From contig VDMD01000049.1 of assembly GCA_007026445.1 (NCBI GenBank), positions 124,001 to 188,000 on the forward strand: a DNA stretch of 64,000 nucleotides, read 5' to 3'. A model generated the notes under the pieces. It had not been told where the DNA came from, ran no database searches, and saw only the letters and a list, made by a program, of their open reading frames with translations. Source of the DNA: Schizophyllum amplum. Lineage: Eukaryota > Basidiomycota > Agaricomycetes > Agaricales > Schizophyllaceae. Positions within the stretch are counted from its first letter, which is position 1; each line of letters opens with the position of its first letter. The translations under genes were made by a program, and so were the position numbers. Below are positions 51,693-62,640 of this stretch, piece by piece.

Positions 51693-53352
51693 CTAGTCTA
51701 TGCATTCTTCCTCGTCGTCCGAGCCACACACGTGTAACATGAGTTCCACCTCCGCGTCGCTGTCTTCCCCCCCTTCGTCCCAGTTTTCCCCGCTCCAGAA
51801 GCCCTCGCTGTCGTCGGCCTGATTTGCCTCCGCGTTCTTTTGTTCAGCGTCGTTCAGCATGAGAATGTCGGGGAAGACCTCCATCAGGCTCTTTACTCGC
51901 ACAGCCAGCCGGGCCTGCTGTTTGTACTGCTCTTGTAGCGCTTTGTGCTCCGCTCTGTACTCATTCCAGATCTCAGCGTATGTCTGCCTCTGGTTAGCTC
52001 GCTTTATCATCGGCCTTGCATCACTGCTGCTTACCATCCCTGTCCGGAGCACTTCGTTCAGCAGGTCGTAAGGAAAGGCACGGGTTTCGAAAACCCGCCG
52101 GGTCACGGGTAGGATCAGGTCACGGGTACGGGTACGGGTCGCACTCGGCCGACCCGCCAACCCGCCGCAACCCGTGGGAAATCCGCGAAAAATCCGCCGA
52201 TAAAAGCTCAAGTTTGAGTCTGTGGACGTCGAATTCGCCAGAGGGTTATCTCATTGAAATCACAGGCATTGACGCGCAAAAAATACGCTCAAAAGCGGCT
52301 ACGATTTTGCCAGCGTCAATGCGCGCGTCGGCGGCGGAGCTCGGCAACCCGGTCCGATGTGCCGCCCGCCCGCGTTCAACGTGTCTTGTTCTTCAACCAC
52401 GACCACCCCGACCTCGCGGCTGCCCCCAGGTCGCCCCCCTCCTCTCTCTCGACTTCGCGCACCTCAACGATTGAATAATTCAAGCTTTTCAGCGGTTGAT
52501 TGCGGCACAACAAGCTGATTGAGGCGGATGACGCCGCTGAAACGGGCAGGCCTGCGCAGACGCGCCGCAGGTGCGTAGCTGCGCCTTACAGGGATTCTCT
52601 TACTGACAACCTCACGCTACAGCCCTTCAGCGCGAGTGGTGCGAGCGTGCAACGCCACCGTTGCGCCAGCAAAGGCCCCCCACTCACGCCTCTCCGGCCG
52701 TCAATGACGACGCGCGGAGCGCCCGACGTGCATGTCGCACATCCGGCGCTTATCTGCAAGGCGCCCAACCCCCCGCTCACCCTCCTTCCTTCCCCGCCTC
52801 GCACTAGCGCGCAGCCCGCCCTTGACCAAGAGCCAACCCGCTTGAGGACTCACCGCACCGGGACTTCGCGGTGCGGCTCTTGATCAAGGCCCGAGCCTCT
52901 TAGCACGTTCTACAAGGGCGGGGAGGCGTACGCGTACGCTGCGCCGGCGCCGGCCGCCAGCGAACTGCAGTGGCGCGATCGGGCAGGGTGGTCTTTCGTG
53001 CCGCATCGCTCCTGCCTCCACCTTGAGCCCTCGCGGCTTCGAGTGGCCTCCCCTCGCGTCTCTGTTTATGTAGTACATAGAGACACGTACATAGACAATA
53101 TACATGATTTAGATAGTTCAGAAGCAGCGCAAGGCGCTGACATCACCCTCAATGCACCCAAACGTCTCCCGCACGCTCTGAGCCACAACCCGTGATGTAC
53201 CCGCGGGTAACCCGTGTACCCGACCCGTGCCGCGGGTACGGGTTTTGCACGGGTACGGGTACGGGTCAGCCTCAGAAACCCGGGGGTAGACCCGTGCCTT
53301 TCCTTAGCAGGTCGCGCATGCCGCAGTCCTGGCTTTCGCAGATGTGGCACAT
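51693..53352 (-). pseudogene. MCxxCxxxxC small protein 7, interrupted by a transposon
   Basis: Exon 1 is split into 53352-53307 and 52060-52035 by an element at 52069-53306 with its 8-bp target duplication. Taking the element and one duplicate out on paper gives exactly 24 codons starting M-C-H-I-C-E-S-Q-D-C and ending E-V-L-R-T-G-M. An intron (52034-51984, GTAAGC...GGCAG) follows, then exon 2 (51983-51693): T-Y-A-E-I, a Gln/Lys/Glu helix and a strongly acidic tail. Exon 2 remains open, so the disruption is probably recent. Unless the element is removed or spliced out, the protein is lost. Confidence 0.75.
52069..53306. mobile_element. Non-autonomous hAT-like element (1,238 bp)
   Basis: It begins TAAGGAAAGGCACGGGT and ends with the exact reverse complement, flanked by the 8-bp duplication GCAGGTCG (52061-52068 and 53307-53314). 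An 8-bp duplication is typical of hAT transposases. Both ends carry repeated ACGGGT/ACCCGT words (around 52,080-52,145 and 53,195-53,295). The inside (52,200-53,190) has no transposase frame, so it must have moved with a transposase from elsewhere. Confidence 0.88.
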
Positions 53353-53507
53353 GGGGATGATCCGTTATGGTTGCAAGAAGCAAGATGCAGTCTTTCCTAA
53401 TGGGCGTATAGTATCCGTTTCAAAACTCACACCGGTCATCGCACCCCGTATGCCATTTCATTCCCAACGGCGCGCACTCCGCGCTTGCTGTTCAGTTAAC
53501 CCCCCGC

Positions 53508-53907
53508 TTACGGATCGATGCACTCGTCCTCCGCCCACCTGTTCTGGTCTCTATCTATCCCTGTGGTCTCCCCTTCGATTTCGTCCTCCTCGCTGTCAAC
53601 ATACACGCCTTCGGCACGCATCGCGTCCTCCACTCTCTCCTCCGTGTCGTCGCTGTTCTCGAACATGTCCGTGTATATGTCGCCCCAGCGCGTCCGCGTC
53701 TTGTTGAGCATCACTATCCTGGCGGACGCTCTCTTCCACCGTTCTTCTTCTTCTTCGCATGCCCGCAGCAGCTCATCGTATGTCTGCGCCCATTGTCGTC
53801 AGCCAAGCGGTGCTTTTGGGCGGTCCGACACTTACCATTCCCAACATTATCACCTTCTTCAGCAGCTCGTACACCGGACAAGTGTTGGATATGCATGTTC
53901 TGCACAT
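53508..53907 (-). CDS. MCxxCxxxxC small protein 8 (115 aa)
   Basis: Exon 1 53907-53836 (24 codons) starts M-C-R-T-C-I-S-N-T-C and ends V-I-M-L-G-M. A 52-nt intron (GTAAGT...GCGCAG) is followed by exon 2 53783-53508. Exon 2 opens T-Y-D-E-L-L-R and then forms a basic/acidic helix and a long Asp/Glu-rich tail ending D-E-C-I-D-P; small protein 7 ends with the similar E-E-C-I-D. Largest of the set; no known domain. Clean splice signals and the shared ends with number 7 make this one of the best-supported members. Confidence 0.75.
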
Positions 53908-54393
53908 GCTGGTCGTTATTTGAGCAAATGATGGACGCAGGAACCAAGAGTGTTTACACTGGTGCCTGATTTTATGTGTCCCTAAATTCGCACGCTCTAA
54001 AGTTGCCGGTTTTGGGCTGTCCCATCCTTGCGGATGTCGTCCGGCGTAGATGCGCAACACGCCCATCGGCCTCGCTCGGCTACCCGGTGCTGTTGCACAG
54101 CCGTTCAAAATTCAAAGTCCGAGTTTCAAAATGTCCACAACAGATGTTTTGACAGCGGCACTTTGTCCTTTCCAAATGTCTCCTCGCCTTTGCTTGCCAC
54201 GTGTTTTTTCTTTCTGGCAATGGCGTGGTTTGTGCTTTTTTTTTTGTTAAATATACGGCCATCGACTATTTGCCTTCCCACCATCTCATCCGCAACGCTC
54301 GTCGTCCTTTGGCCCCCGGCCGTCGTTGTCCCCGCCATTGGTACGTACGCGACTTCGTTGTACACAGCAGCAACCCAACACCCTTCGCCGCAG
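53908..54393. other. Spacer with a diverged palindrome
   Basis: TTCAAAATTCAAAGTCCGAG near 54,105 resembles the palindromic family at 43.5-47.4 kb, but its right arm is eroded. No gene seen. Confidence 0.5.
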
Positions 54394-55316
54394 ATGCCCA
54401 AACGCCAGGCCTCTCCATCGGCACCGGTTTCCACCAAGCGCCGGGGTCTTTCAGCGTCCCTTGTTCGTGTGCCATCCCGTCGCTCTCCGTCTCTCCCCGT
54501 CGACCACCCGGATCAGCCCATTCACCCGATCTTTCAAGAAATCGAGGGCGCGCTGCAGGAGGTATCCCTCCGTGACGGCGCCGAACGCCTGCAGGGTTCC
54601 CGGTCGACTTCCCATGACGACTTTCCACTATCCGCGATCTATGCAGGTGCGTGTCCTCTCCACACGCAGTGACTTCCATGTTCACACCTGACCAGCCAAC
54701 GTTCCTAAAGCCGGGCCTCATTCGTCCTCGCCGTTATTCACCCAGCGCCGTCGTTCTTCGCCCTCGGCCTCGGTCGCGTCGGTCTCGCTGTTACGGGCTG
54801 TTCAGCAATCTCCGTGCAGCATTGTCTCTTCGGACGGCTCCGACAGCTCCCTTTGCGAACCGTTGGCGCCCCTCCAGCACGTTGATGTTCCGTTTCCCGG
54901 TGGCGCCCATTCTGACGGCGAGTCTGACTCTGATGATGACACATCCTTTTCTGTTGCCATCGCGCGGTCGTTTGACACTCTGGATGCTCAAGCGAGGGCT
55001 GTCGCCGCACTGCGCGAGGCGATGATTGAAGAAGAAGACATGGTCCGCGAACTTCGCAAGTCGCTTCACGAGGAGCAGGAAAGGTGCAAGGCTCTTGAGG
55101 CGTCCTGCGCGCAGCTCAAGGGTGATCTTGATCGTGCCCTGCATGCAGTCAGTTCGAATTCACGGTATCCCTTGTCTTTTACTAACGGCCACCCTTCAGC
55201 ACGGAGAGCTTCAGGAGCGGACTGCGGGTGTCGTGGCCCTTGTCCAAAGCCTTGAACATCAGATCGCAGCCATCGTGCAAACCGGTGCAGGCGGTCTGCC
55301 CGGCAGTACTTTGTAG
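54394..55316 (+). CDS. Coiled-coil protein, three exons (268 aa)
   Basis: Exons 54394-54646, 54711-55147, 55200-55316; introns GTGCGT...TAAAG (64 nt, CTGAC branch) and GTCAGT...TTCAG (52 nt). All junctions agree in phase. Residues 1-80 are Lys/Arg/Ser/Pro-rich with a start that could act as a nuclear signal (P-K-R). Residues 90-165 are Ser/Asp-rich and acidic. Residues about 170-250 are a Glu/Leu/Ala coiled coil. No enzyme motif. Its layout resembles the gene at 37.1-38.1 kb, but I see no clear sequence match. The stop is only 26 bp before the foldback element, so its 3' UTR and polyadenylation site now lie inside the transposon. Confidence 0.75.
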
Positions 55317-55342
55317 TGAGCAAGCTGTCCATAGCGGCCTTG

Positions 55343-56733
55343 CCACTTAGGGGTACCGCCTACCTAAGCCTCTTAGCATAGTTAGATGGGTACCGATTAG
55401 TATGCTAAGAGCCTAAGTTGGGCATTTAGTAAACCCTTAAATCGGACTTCTGCCAGACCGGTCTGGGGCACCTCCCAGGGTGCCCAGAGGGTAGTATTAG
55501 GCCTACTATGGCCATCCTGGGTTGCAGGGGGAGGATGAGGGTGGGCAAAAAAAAGTTGGTTTAAGCGGTGCACTAAATAGTGCCCCGGGCCTTAAATCGT
55601 ACATCGACTTTTGGGTCCTGTAGGGCATCCCTGGACACGATTTGGGTATGCCCTTGGTCGGGTGAGTGGTGGGTATCTGCTGATGGAGTTTGAGCCCCAT
55701 CCGATCAATGATGGCTGGGTGACCCTAGGCCTGCCCCCCTTATATTGGTACGCAAATTGCTGCCCAATTATGGCACTTCTGGATATGAAACATATATGCC
55801 CATGCTCATATAGGTGTGCTGGAGGTACATACCGAGTCTCAAGTGAATCTAACCGTGTAAATTAAAGCTGCAGCTGGGCGGCCCCCCACCTCGTATCCAC
55901 CTAGCTGCCTAGGAAAAGTGCCTCTACATGGTTGATTACCCTTCATGACATTTAGTACATACTAGATAGACTATTAGGAGGCCTTGTAGTAGACTGCAAG
56001 GCTCCGAGTCAGTTGTAAACAAGGGTCTTCAGTTAGGTAAATTTACAACCAGTCAGTTGATAATTCTACACCTTTCTTTTGCTTGTATAGGCACCAGGGA
56101 TGCTCGATAGAGCCTTGAAGGCCATCGTAACACTAAAGGCATGCAGTGTAATGTTTAAGCTGGGTACTATTTAGTGCCTGCCCTATTTAGTGGCCTGCTT
56201 ATTTAGTGCCCACCTTAAATCGGGGCACTATTTAGTGCCCGTCTTATTTAGTGTACATCTTATTTAGTGCACGCCTTAAATCAGGGCACTATTTAGTGCA
56301 TGCCTTAAATCTGTGCACTATTTAGTGCATGCTCTAGTCAGTGTGTGTCTTATTTAGTGCCCGCCTTAAATCCGGGCACTATTTAGTGCACACGTTAAAG
56401 GCGGGCACTATTTGCTGTATATCTGAAGAGTGGACATTCATATTATATCTGTGTAAGTCAAGATACACCTATATGGCATGCATCTTGAACCTCTAGCTCA
56501 CTATCTTATCATCTGACCAGGTTCCTTTGACAATAAGTAACTATATGCTAAGTCAAAAAATATCGAACAGTGTTGTATTAATTCCATCATTTAAGAAAAC
56601 ACTTAAGCTAACTGATCGGAAATCTCTGCAGCCGGCAAACGGCGGATTTTCCGGCAGAATCCGACCTTCCTTTTTGGGCGATCTCGTCCTGCCGCAGGAC
56701 GACCGCCAGACGACCGCCCGCACGGCTGCCGCT
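55343..56733 (+). repeat. Left terminal inverted repeat
   Basis: Matches 60171-61559 in inverse orientation. It contains an 84-codon frame (55611-55865) that is identical in both arms, but this follows from DNA identity and is not evidence for a gene. Confidence 0.9.
56155..56420. repeat. Subterminal GCACTATTTAGTGC array, left arm
   Basis: About ten copies of the palindromic word GCACTATTTAGTGC or half-copies (TTATTTAGTGC), spaced by about 20-40 bp and separated by CCTTAAATC. Such arrays near transposon ends often bind the transposase. Confidence 0.85.
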
Positions 56734-57949
56734 TCGCGGTCGTCGGTCGCTGTTTATTCATTATGAGGCGTATATTGTACACATGTAGTCTATATATACA
56801 AAGGGTGAAATCCTCAAAAAAGAAAAGTGCGTGAAAAGAATAGCCCGCGCGTAAGGCGCTCGCTCGGGGTGAGGGAACCGCGAGAGCCCGTGCATGGACT
56901 TGAATGATAGGGTATGGAATGGATGTACGTACCAGTAGACGCGCTTGCTAAGAAGCCCGTTGTGCTGGCACTGCGCGGCCACGCGGTCAGGCGCAACGCA
57001 CATAGGGCTGATCGCGGCGGTGACGGCAGCGGCAAGCGCATGCAGCGCGCGTTGGGGCCGGGTGGGGGCCTCCTATGACGAGGTGTTGAGCAGACAAGCC
57101 CAGAGGAGGGCCCGCTGCGGGGGACGCGGGATCGTCGCGAGGGTGACCATGCCGCGTGGGGGCGCGGCGCCGGCAACAAGGGGGTGGTCGCGCCTGGCCT
57201 GATGTAGTAGGCAGGGATGTGAAAGCGCGCGACCGGCGGATGCGGGAAGGACAAGGCTGAGTGCTTGAGTGCGCCGTGAGAGAGGCGGCACATGTAGGGG
57301 GAGGGGGGCGCGGGGGCGCGGAGGGCGTAAAATGGTGTGCGCTCATCGCGGGCGAAACGACCGGAGCACGGATTCTGCCTGCTCAGTCTGTGCGAAATCG
57401 TCGCTTTGTAGGTCCTGCCGTGGTATAGTACGTCATGAATGCGAAGACGGTGGTGTGCGCCGGTGGCTAGCGTAGGCGGGGCACGAACGTGCGGCCGGGG
57501 CGGCCGGGGGTGTGGGCGGGAGGATGGCATAGGCGGGGAAGTGGGCGTGGGCGGAGACGTGGGCGATGATCGCGGTGCGTTGCAGATGCGACGCAGTGCA
57601 CCGTGCACCGCTGCGGGTGCGGCGTGAGGTGACAGTGTCCCGGACGCGGCAAGGAGCGCACGGGCGCGAGTGGCTAAGGAGCCCCACGCCGCTCGTATGA
57701 GTAGCGCAGTGCATCCTCCTCCTCCTCGTCGCCCTTGACGCTTGCTCGCCCATCCTCCCTAGCCGTATAGAGGGCGAGCGTTGGAGTGCCGCCGCGTCAT
57801 TGTGGGCTTCGTGGTGCGCGAGCGCCGCCGCATCATTACGGGCTTCGTTGTGCGGCGGCGCGCGGCATCAGCGCCACCTCTCCCTTGCGCGTTACTGTCT
57901 TGGATACTGTGTATATCGCGTCTATCAGCTTTTAGGTCACAGCGCCGCG
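56734..57949. other. Inner left part of the foldback element
   Basis: GC-rich; long - strand frames are Pro/Arg/Ser/His-rich without domain and are not called. A TATATATA-containing stretch lies near 56,790. Confidence 0.5.
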
Positions 57950-59305
57950 TGTAGGGGACGTACCTGGGCGGGTGAGCGCTCACAGCGCCTCGCCCGCCAT
58001 TTCCACTGCAGTGCGCTCTTGAGTCCCTCGTTTTGCGTAAGATTCAAGAGAAAGGTGGGGGAGGGTGTATCGAGGTTGCCGTACGTCCAGAAAAGCGATA
58101 TCGGCAACCACGACTGGCCGGTGTCGTGGTTGCTGGGAGAGAGACGTTGATCGCGGACGGTCGGCGCAGCGGACCGGTGTCCGAATGTCGCCGTCGTTGC
58201 ACTCAACGGCCTCGGGAACAGACCGCAGGATGTTTGAGCTCAAGAGCTCTTGAGCAATGTTGTTTAATGTGTACTCTTAGTCGATTCTGAAATTTTTGTA
58301 AGGAGGCGATCATAGGAAGGTATGGAACTTGAGGTCACCTTTTGTATGCACGAAGTCGAGTGCAAACCACTTGCGCAACCTGTCGTTCGGGTGTCGTTTC
58401 GATGTCCCTCGCACGTATTTTCATGGAATCGTGTCAGTCAAAGCTGGGGCATGTAGTTTGAGTGCCCCCCCATCTACCTATGTAGGTCTTAATGGTCATA
58501 TATGACTAAACAGAATAGAAACAAGCAATGAGTGCACTCAAAGAGCTTACTGATAGCCATGTCATATTTAGGTATATTCGAAGGCCCTGAGACCCATCGC
58601 ACACCCAGATCAATCAATGGATGACCTATCTAGTGAGTACCTATGTTGTTACATGCTCTGGAACGCACCCGATGTCTTACAATCGTGACCGTGTTCCCCC
58701 GGCGGATGCAACTTGATGAACACGATCATGACTTTCTTTACGTTCCAGACCTATGAAGGCATTGTGCAGTACATAGTCATACAGGGGGGACCTCATACTA
58801 CATATATAAGCTTTGACTGTTGTGATAACATGGATTTACGTGTGGGGGACGTCCAAACAACGCGAACACAAAGGGTTCTAAACTGAACTCGACTCAAGTT
58901 CCTGCGTAAAACATACGGGCTCGATTTCAACACCTTCCCATGATCACCTCCTTACAAAACTTTCAAATTATACTGAGAACGTTATCTAAATAAGATTGTC
59001 CAAGAGCTTTGGGGGGAAAATGCACTGCGGCATGTTTCCGAGGCCGTTGAGCGCGACGACGGCGAGCCCCGGATGTCGGTCCGAGGCGCCGAGCGTCGTC
59101 GATCAACACCTCTTGACCACCGACCACGACCGCGCTGCGGCCATGGTCGCTCCCTTCCTTTCCGCTCGCCATCTACCACCTCAAGAAACCAACCCCCTCC
59201 CCTCTCCTCAACTCTCACGCGAATCGGTGCGCTCAACAGTGCACAATGGCGGATATGGCTGGTGAGGCGCTGTAGGCGCTGCCCGCCTTAGGTGCGTCTT
59301 CTACG
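57950..59305. repeat. Nested palindrome inside the foldback element
   Basis: 57,950-58,330 and 58,940-59,305 are diverged inverted copies, with matching words such as ACAGCGCCTC, CAACGGCCTCGG and TTTTGTAAGGAGG. They surround about 600 bp of unique AT-richer DNA. This looks like an older inverted-repeat element or a second fold inside the larger one. Confidence 0.75.
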
Positions 59306-60170
59306 CACCCCTTCCCTGCTTTAAGCTAAACTATAATCATTCAACAGCTTTATTTACGCTTTTCTGGAAGAGCTGGGAGCGGGAGGGGGCGCGAGCGGTG
59401 GCGGCGGCAGTACGATCGCAGCGGCGACGTTGCCGCGCTCGCGCATCTTCCGCGCAGCTGGGCGCGGGCAGGCAGGCGAGGGCAGGGGAATGACAAAGGC
59501 GAGGAAGTAGTGGAACAGCGCTTCGGCGTTGTTTGCGCTCCCTCGCCGTGTGATCAGCGGGTGCGCGGCCTTCGCTCCTTGCCTGTGCCCCTACTCCATA
59601 ACCCTCACCTGCGATTCCCCGCCCCCGCGCCTGCCCCGCCCTCGCCCTCGCCGCCCTCGCCATCGCCGCCCTCGACATCTCCCTCACTGCACCTATCCGC
59701 CAGCCCAGCCTACCACACTATACCGGCGCCACCCGCCCCTCCATGCCTGCGTGGCCGCCCGAGTGCTTCACTCTAGCCCATGGTGCACGTCAGGTATACC
59801 CCCAAGCGTGCACGGCAGGTGAAATCCCAGGAGTCCGCATCGTCGATCACTACGCCCACGCCCATCGCGCGCATTTCCCCGTCGCCCCTCGCACGACACA
59901 CCCCTCCCCCTCAATGCCCCCTTCCCACACTTCCGCTCTCGAAGTGACCTGGCTGCACGCTAAGCTGTATAGACCATGCTACTCACGCGTGTCGATCTCG
60001 CGCCCCCTTTTGCACTGTGCTCGCGGCGCGCGCTGCGGCGGCCATTTTCTTTACAAGTATGCATATATATATATATATATATTTGATTTTTCATCCTCGG
60101 AACGAAGGGGTGGACACAATGACAAGCACGGCAGCGGGCGGCACATGGCGCAGAGCGCAGGTGAGACCCG
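59306..60170. other. Inner right part of the foldback element
   Basis: CG-rich, then a (TA)n microsatellite at about 60,062-60,080. No gene seen. Confidence 0.55.
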
Positions 60171-61559
60171 AGCGGCAGCCGTGCGGGCGACGTTGGGGCG
60201 CTCGTCCTGCGGCAGGACGAGATCGCCCAAAAAGGAAGGTCGGATTCTGCCGGAAAATCCGCCGTTTGCCGGCTGCAGAGATTTCCGATCAGTTAGCTTA
60301 AGTGTTTTCTTAAATGATGGAATTAATACAACACTGTTCGATATTTTTTGACTTAGCATATAGGTATTGTAAAAGGAACTTGGTCAGATATTTAAGAGAG
60401 TGAGCTAGAGGTTCAAGATGCATTCCATATAGGTATAGCTTGAGTTATTAGGCAGTCTTAAACAGTGCACACTCAACATACATGTACCAAGTAGTGCCCA
60501 CCTTCGACGTGTGCACTAAATAGTGCCCGGATTTAAGGGGGGCACTAAATAAGACACACGCTAAATAGAGCATGCACTAAATAGTGCCCCGACTCAAGGC
60601 GTGCACTAAATAGTGCCCAGATTTAAGCTGTGCACTAAATAAGATGTACACTAAATAAGGCGGGCACTAAATAGTGCCCCGATTTAAGGCGGGCACTAAA
60701 TAAGCAGGGCACTAAATAGGGCGGGCACAATATAGTGCCCAGCTTAAACATTGCACTGCATGCCTTTAGTGTTACAATGGCCTTTAAGGCTCTGTAGAGC
60801 ATCCTTGGTGCCTATACAAGTGCAAGAAAGAGGTAAAACCATAAACAGACTGTCTGTAAATTTACGCATCTAACTACCCTTGCTTACAACAGACTTGGAG
60901 CCTTGCAGGCTGCTACAAGGCCTTATAATGGTCTATCTAGTATGTACTAAATGTCATGAAGGGTAATCAACCATGTAGAGGCACTTTTCCTAGGCAGCTA
61001 GGTGGATACGAGGTGGGGGGCCGCCCAGCTGCAGCTTTAATTTACACGGTTAGATTCACTTGAGACTCGGTATGTACCTCCAGCACACCTATATGAGCAT
61101 GGGCATATATGTTTCATATCCAGAAGTGCCATAATTGGGCAGCAATTTGCGTACCAATATAAGGGGGGCAGGCCTAGGGTCACCCAGCCATCATTGATCG
61201 GATGGGGCTCAAACTCCATCAGCAGATACCCACCACTCACCCGACCAAGGGCATACCCAAATCGTGTCCAGGGATGCCCTACAGGACCCAAAAGTCGATG
61301 TACGATTTAAGGCCCGGGGCACTATTTAGTGCACCGCTTAAACCAACTTTTTTTTGCCCACCCTCATCCTCCCCCTGCAACCCAGGATGGCCATAGTAGG
61401 CCTAATACTACCCTCTGGGCACCCTGGGAGGTGCCCCAGACCGGTCTGGCAGAAGTCCGATTTAAGGGTTTACTAAATGCCCAACTTAGGCTCTTAGCAT
61501 ACTAATCGGTACCCATCTAACTATGCTAAGAGGCTTAGGTAGGCGGTACCCCTAAGTGG
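60171..61559 (-). repeat. Right terminal inverted repeat
   Basis: Inverse copy of 55343-56733. Confidence 0.9.
60490..60745. repeat. Subterminal GCACTAAATAGTGC array, right arm
   Basis: Inverse of the left array, with a different number and order of units, so the arrays have evolved separately from the near-identical outer arms. Confidence 0.85.
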
Positions 61560-61564
61560 CCTTG

Positions 61565-62640
61565 CCCCGCGTAGCCGTTGGCGTATATGTTTCTAGTACG
61601 CTACACAATGTTACCTGGCTGCCACCGCACTCCCTCTCAGTCCCCAAGAGCAATAGTCCGGCTCCCGTCTGGCTGACAGACAGTCCGGGCCATCGGGCAC
61701 TCATTCAACTCATCAACGACTCTGCTGAGTTATGCTCGCACCGCTATCGCCCGGAAGCTTTTCGTGCTCCGGTGTTTCACCTGCAGGTCGCATTCTAGGA
61801 CTTTTGCTTCCGCCTCCGGTCGGCGTCCTTTTACATTCGGCTCTGACCCGGTTGTTCCTTCCCTTCCGCCTTTGCTCACGACCTTCCGCCCCGCTCCAGA
61901 ATCGTGACGACCGCTGATCTGCATGTCAACCGCAGGTGCGACCACTCGCTCGCATTACCTCCAACGTCCCTTACTATTGTATCCGTCCATCTGCTGACAG
62001 ATGTAAAATCCGAAAAAACCTAGTTATGGTTCCAAATTATCGCTTGATCCCTGATAATTGGGTTACAGCTCTCGTGTTTTGAGTGAAATTTACCTCTGAA
62101 GCTACCGAATTTGCCTCGGAGTGATTAATTCCTGTTAATCAACCGCTTTTTCTCACATCTGCTGTCGGTAAAAAATGCGAAATAGTGGGTTCTCAAAGCA
62201 AATTATGCAGAAATCACGCATAATCGAGGCTCTCGTCACCAATGCACTGTGGTATGCACATATCATGTTCCTGATTATCCCTCACATGAGTAAAATTACG
62301 CAAGTCCCCTAGTTATATCTCCATCTGCTGCCACAGCATCAGAAAACACTGTAATTTGTTCCATCTGCTGACAAGTATTATACACAATATTTTCAACCTG
62401 AGCTGGGATGCTACATCTGCTGTCGTTTTGCCATAGATGTCTGTGCTTTATACCCGATTTGCTCGCATCTGCTGTCGTTTCAATTATCACAAATTTAGAT
62501 CAAATTATAGGTGAGGCAGCCATATATCCAGTCAAGATGTACCTTCATGTTCAAAGTTACAAATAGATTACGACTTGCACAAGTATACTAGTCTACAAGC
62601 CATGAATCAGATTATGGCTGAACATGTCAAAATTCTCTTT
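61565..62640. other. AT-richer spacer with recurring CATCTGCTGTC
   Basis: CATCTGCTG(T/A/C)C-like words occur near 61,990, 62,157, 62,322, 62,376, 62,413 and 62,468 without fixed spacing. No gene seen. Confidence 0.55.

Larger units (their letters stand above)
55343..61559. mobile_element. Foldback DNA transposon with 1.39-kb terminal inverted repeats
   Basis: 6,217 bp flanked by the 5-bp duplication CCTTG (55338-55342 and 61560-61564). Ends are CCACTTAGGGGTACCGCC and its reverse complement. The inverted repeats extend to about 56,733 and from about 60,171, nearly identical in their outer 700 bp. No transposase-like frame exists, so it is non-autonomous. The 5-bp duplication and CCACTT end do not let me assign a superfamily. 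Confidence 0.85.

Noticed and set aside
56814..57608. 264-codon - frame inside the foldback element as transposase or cargo
   Set aside because: Pro/Arg/His-rich composition, no DDE or RNase H-like motif, and overlapping open frames on both strands.
55611..61291. Identical 84-codon frames in both arms of the foldback element as a gene pair
   Set aside because: Protein identity follows from the DNA identity of the arms; there are no domain, splice or context signals.
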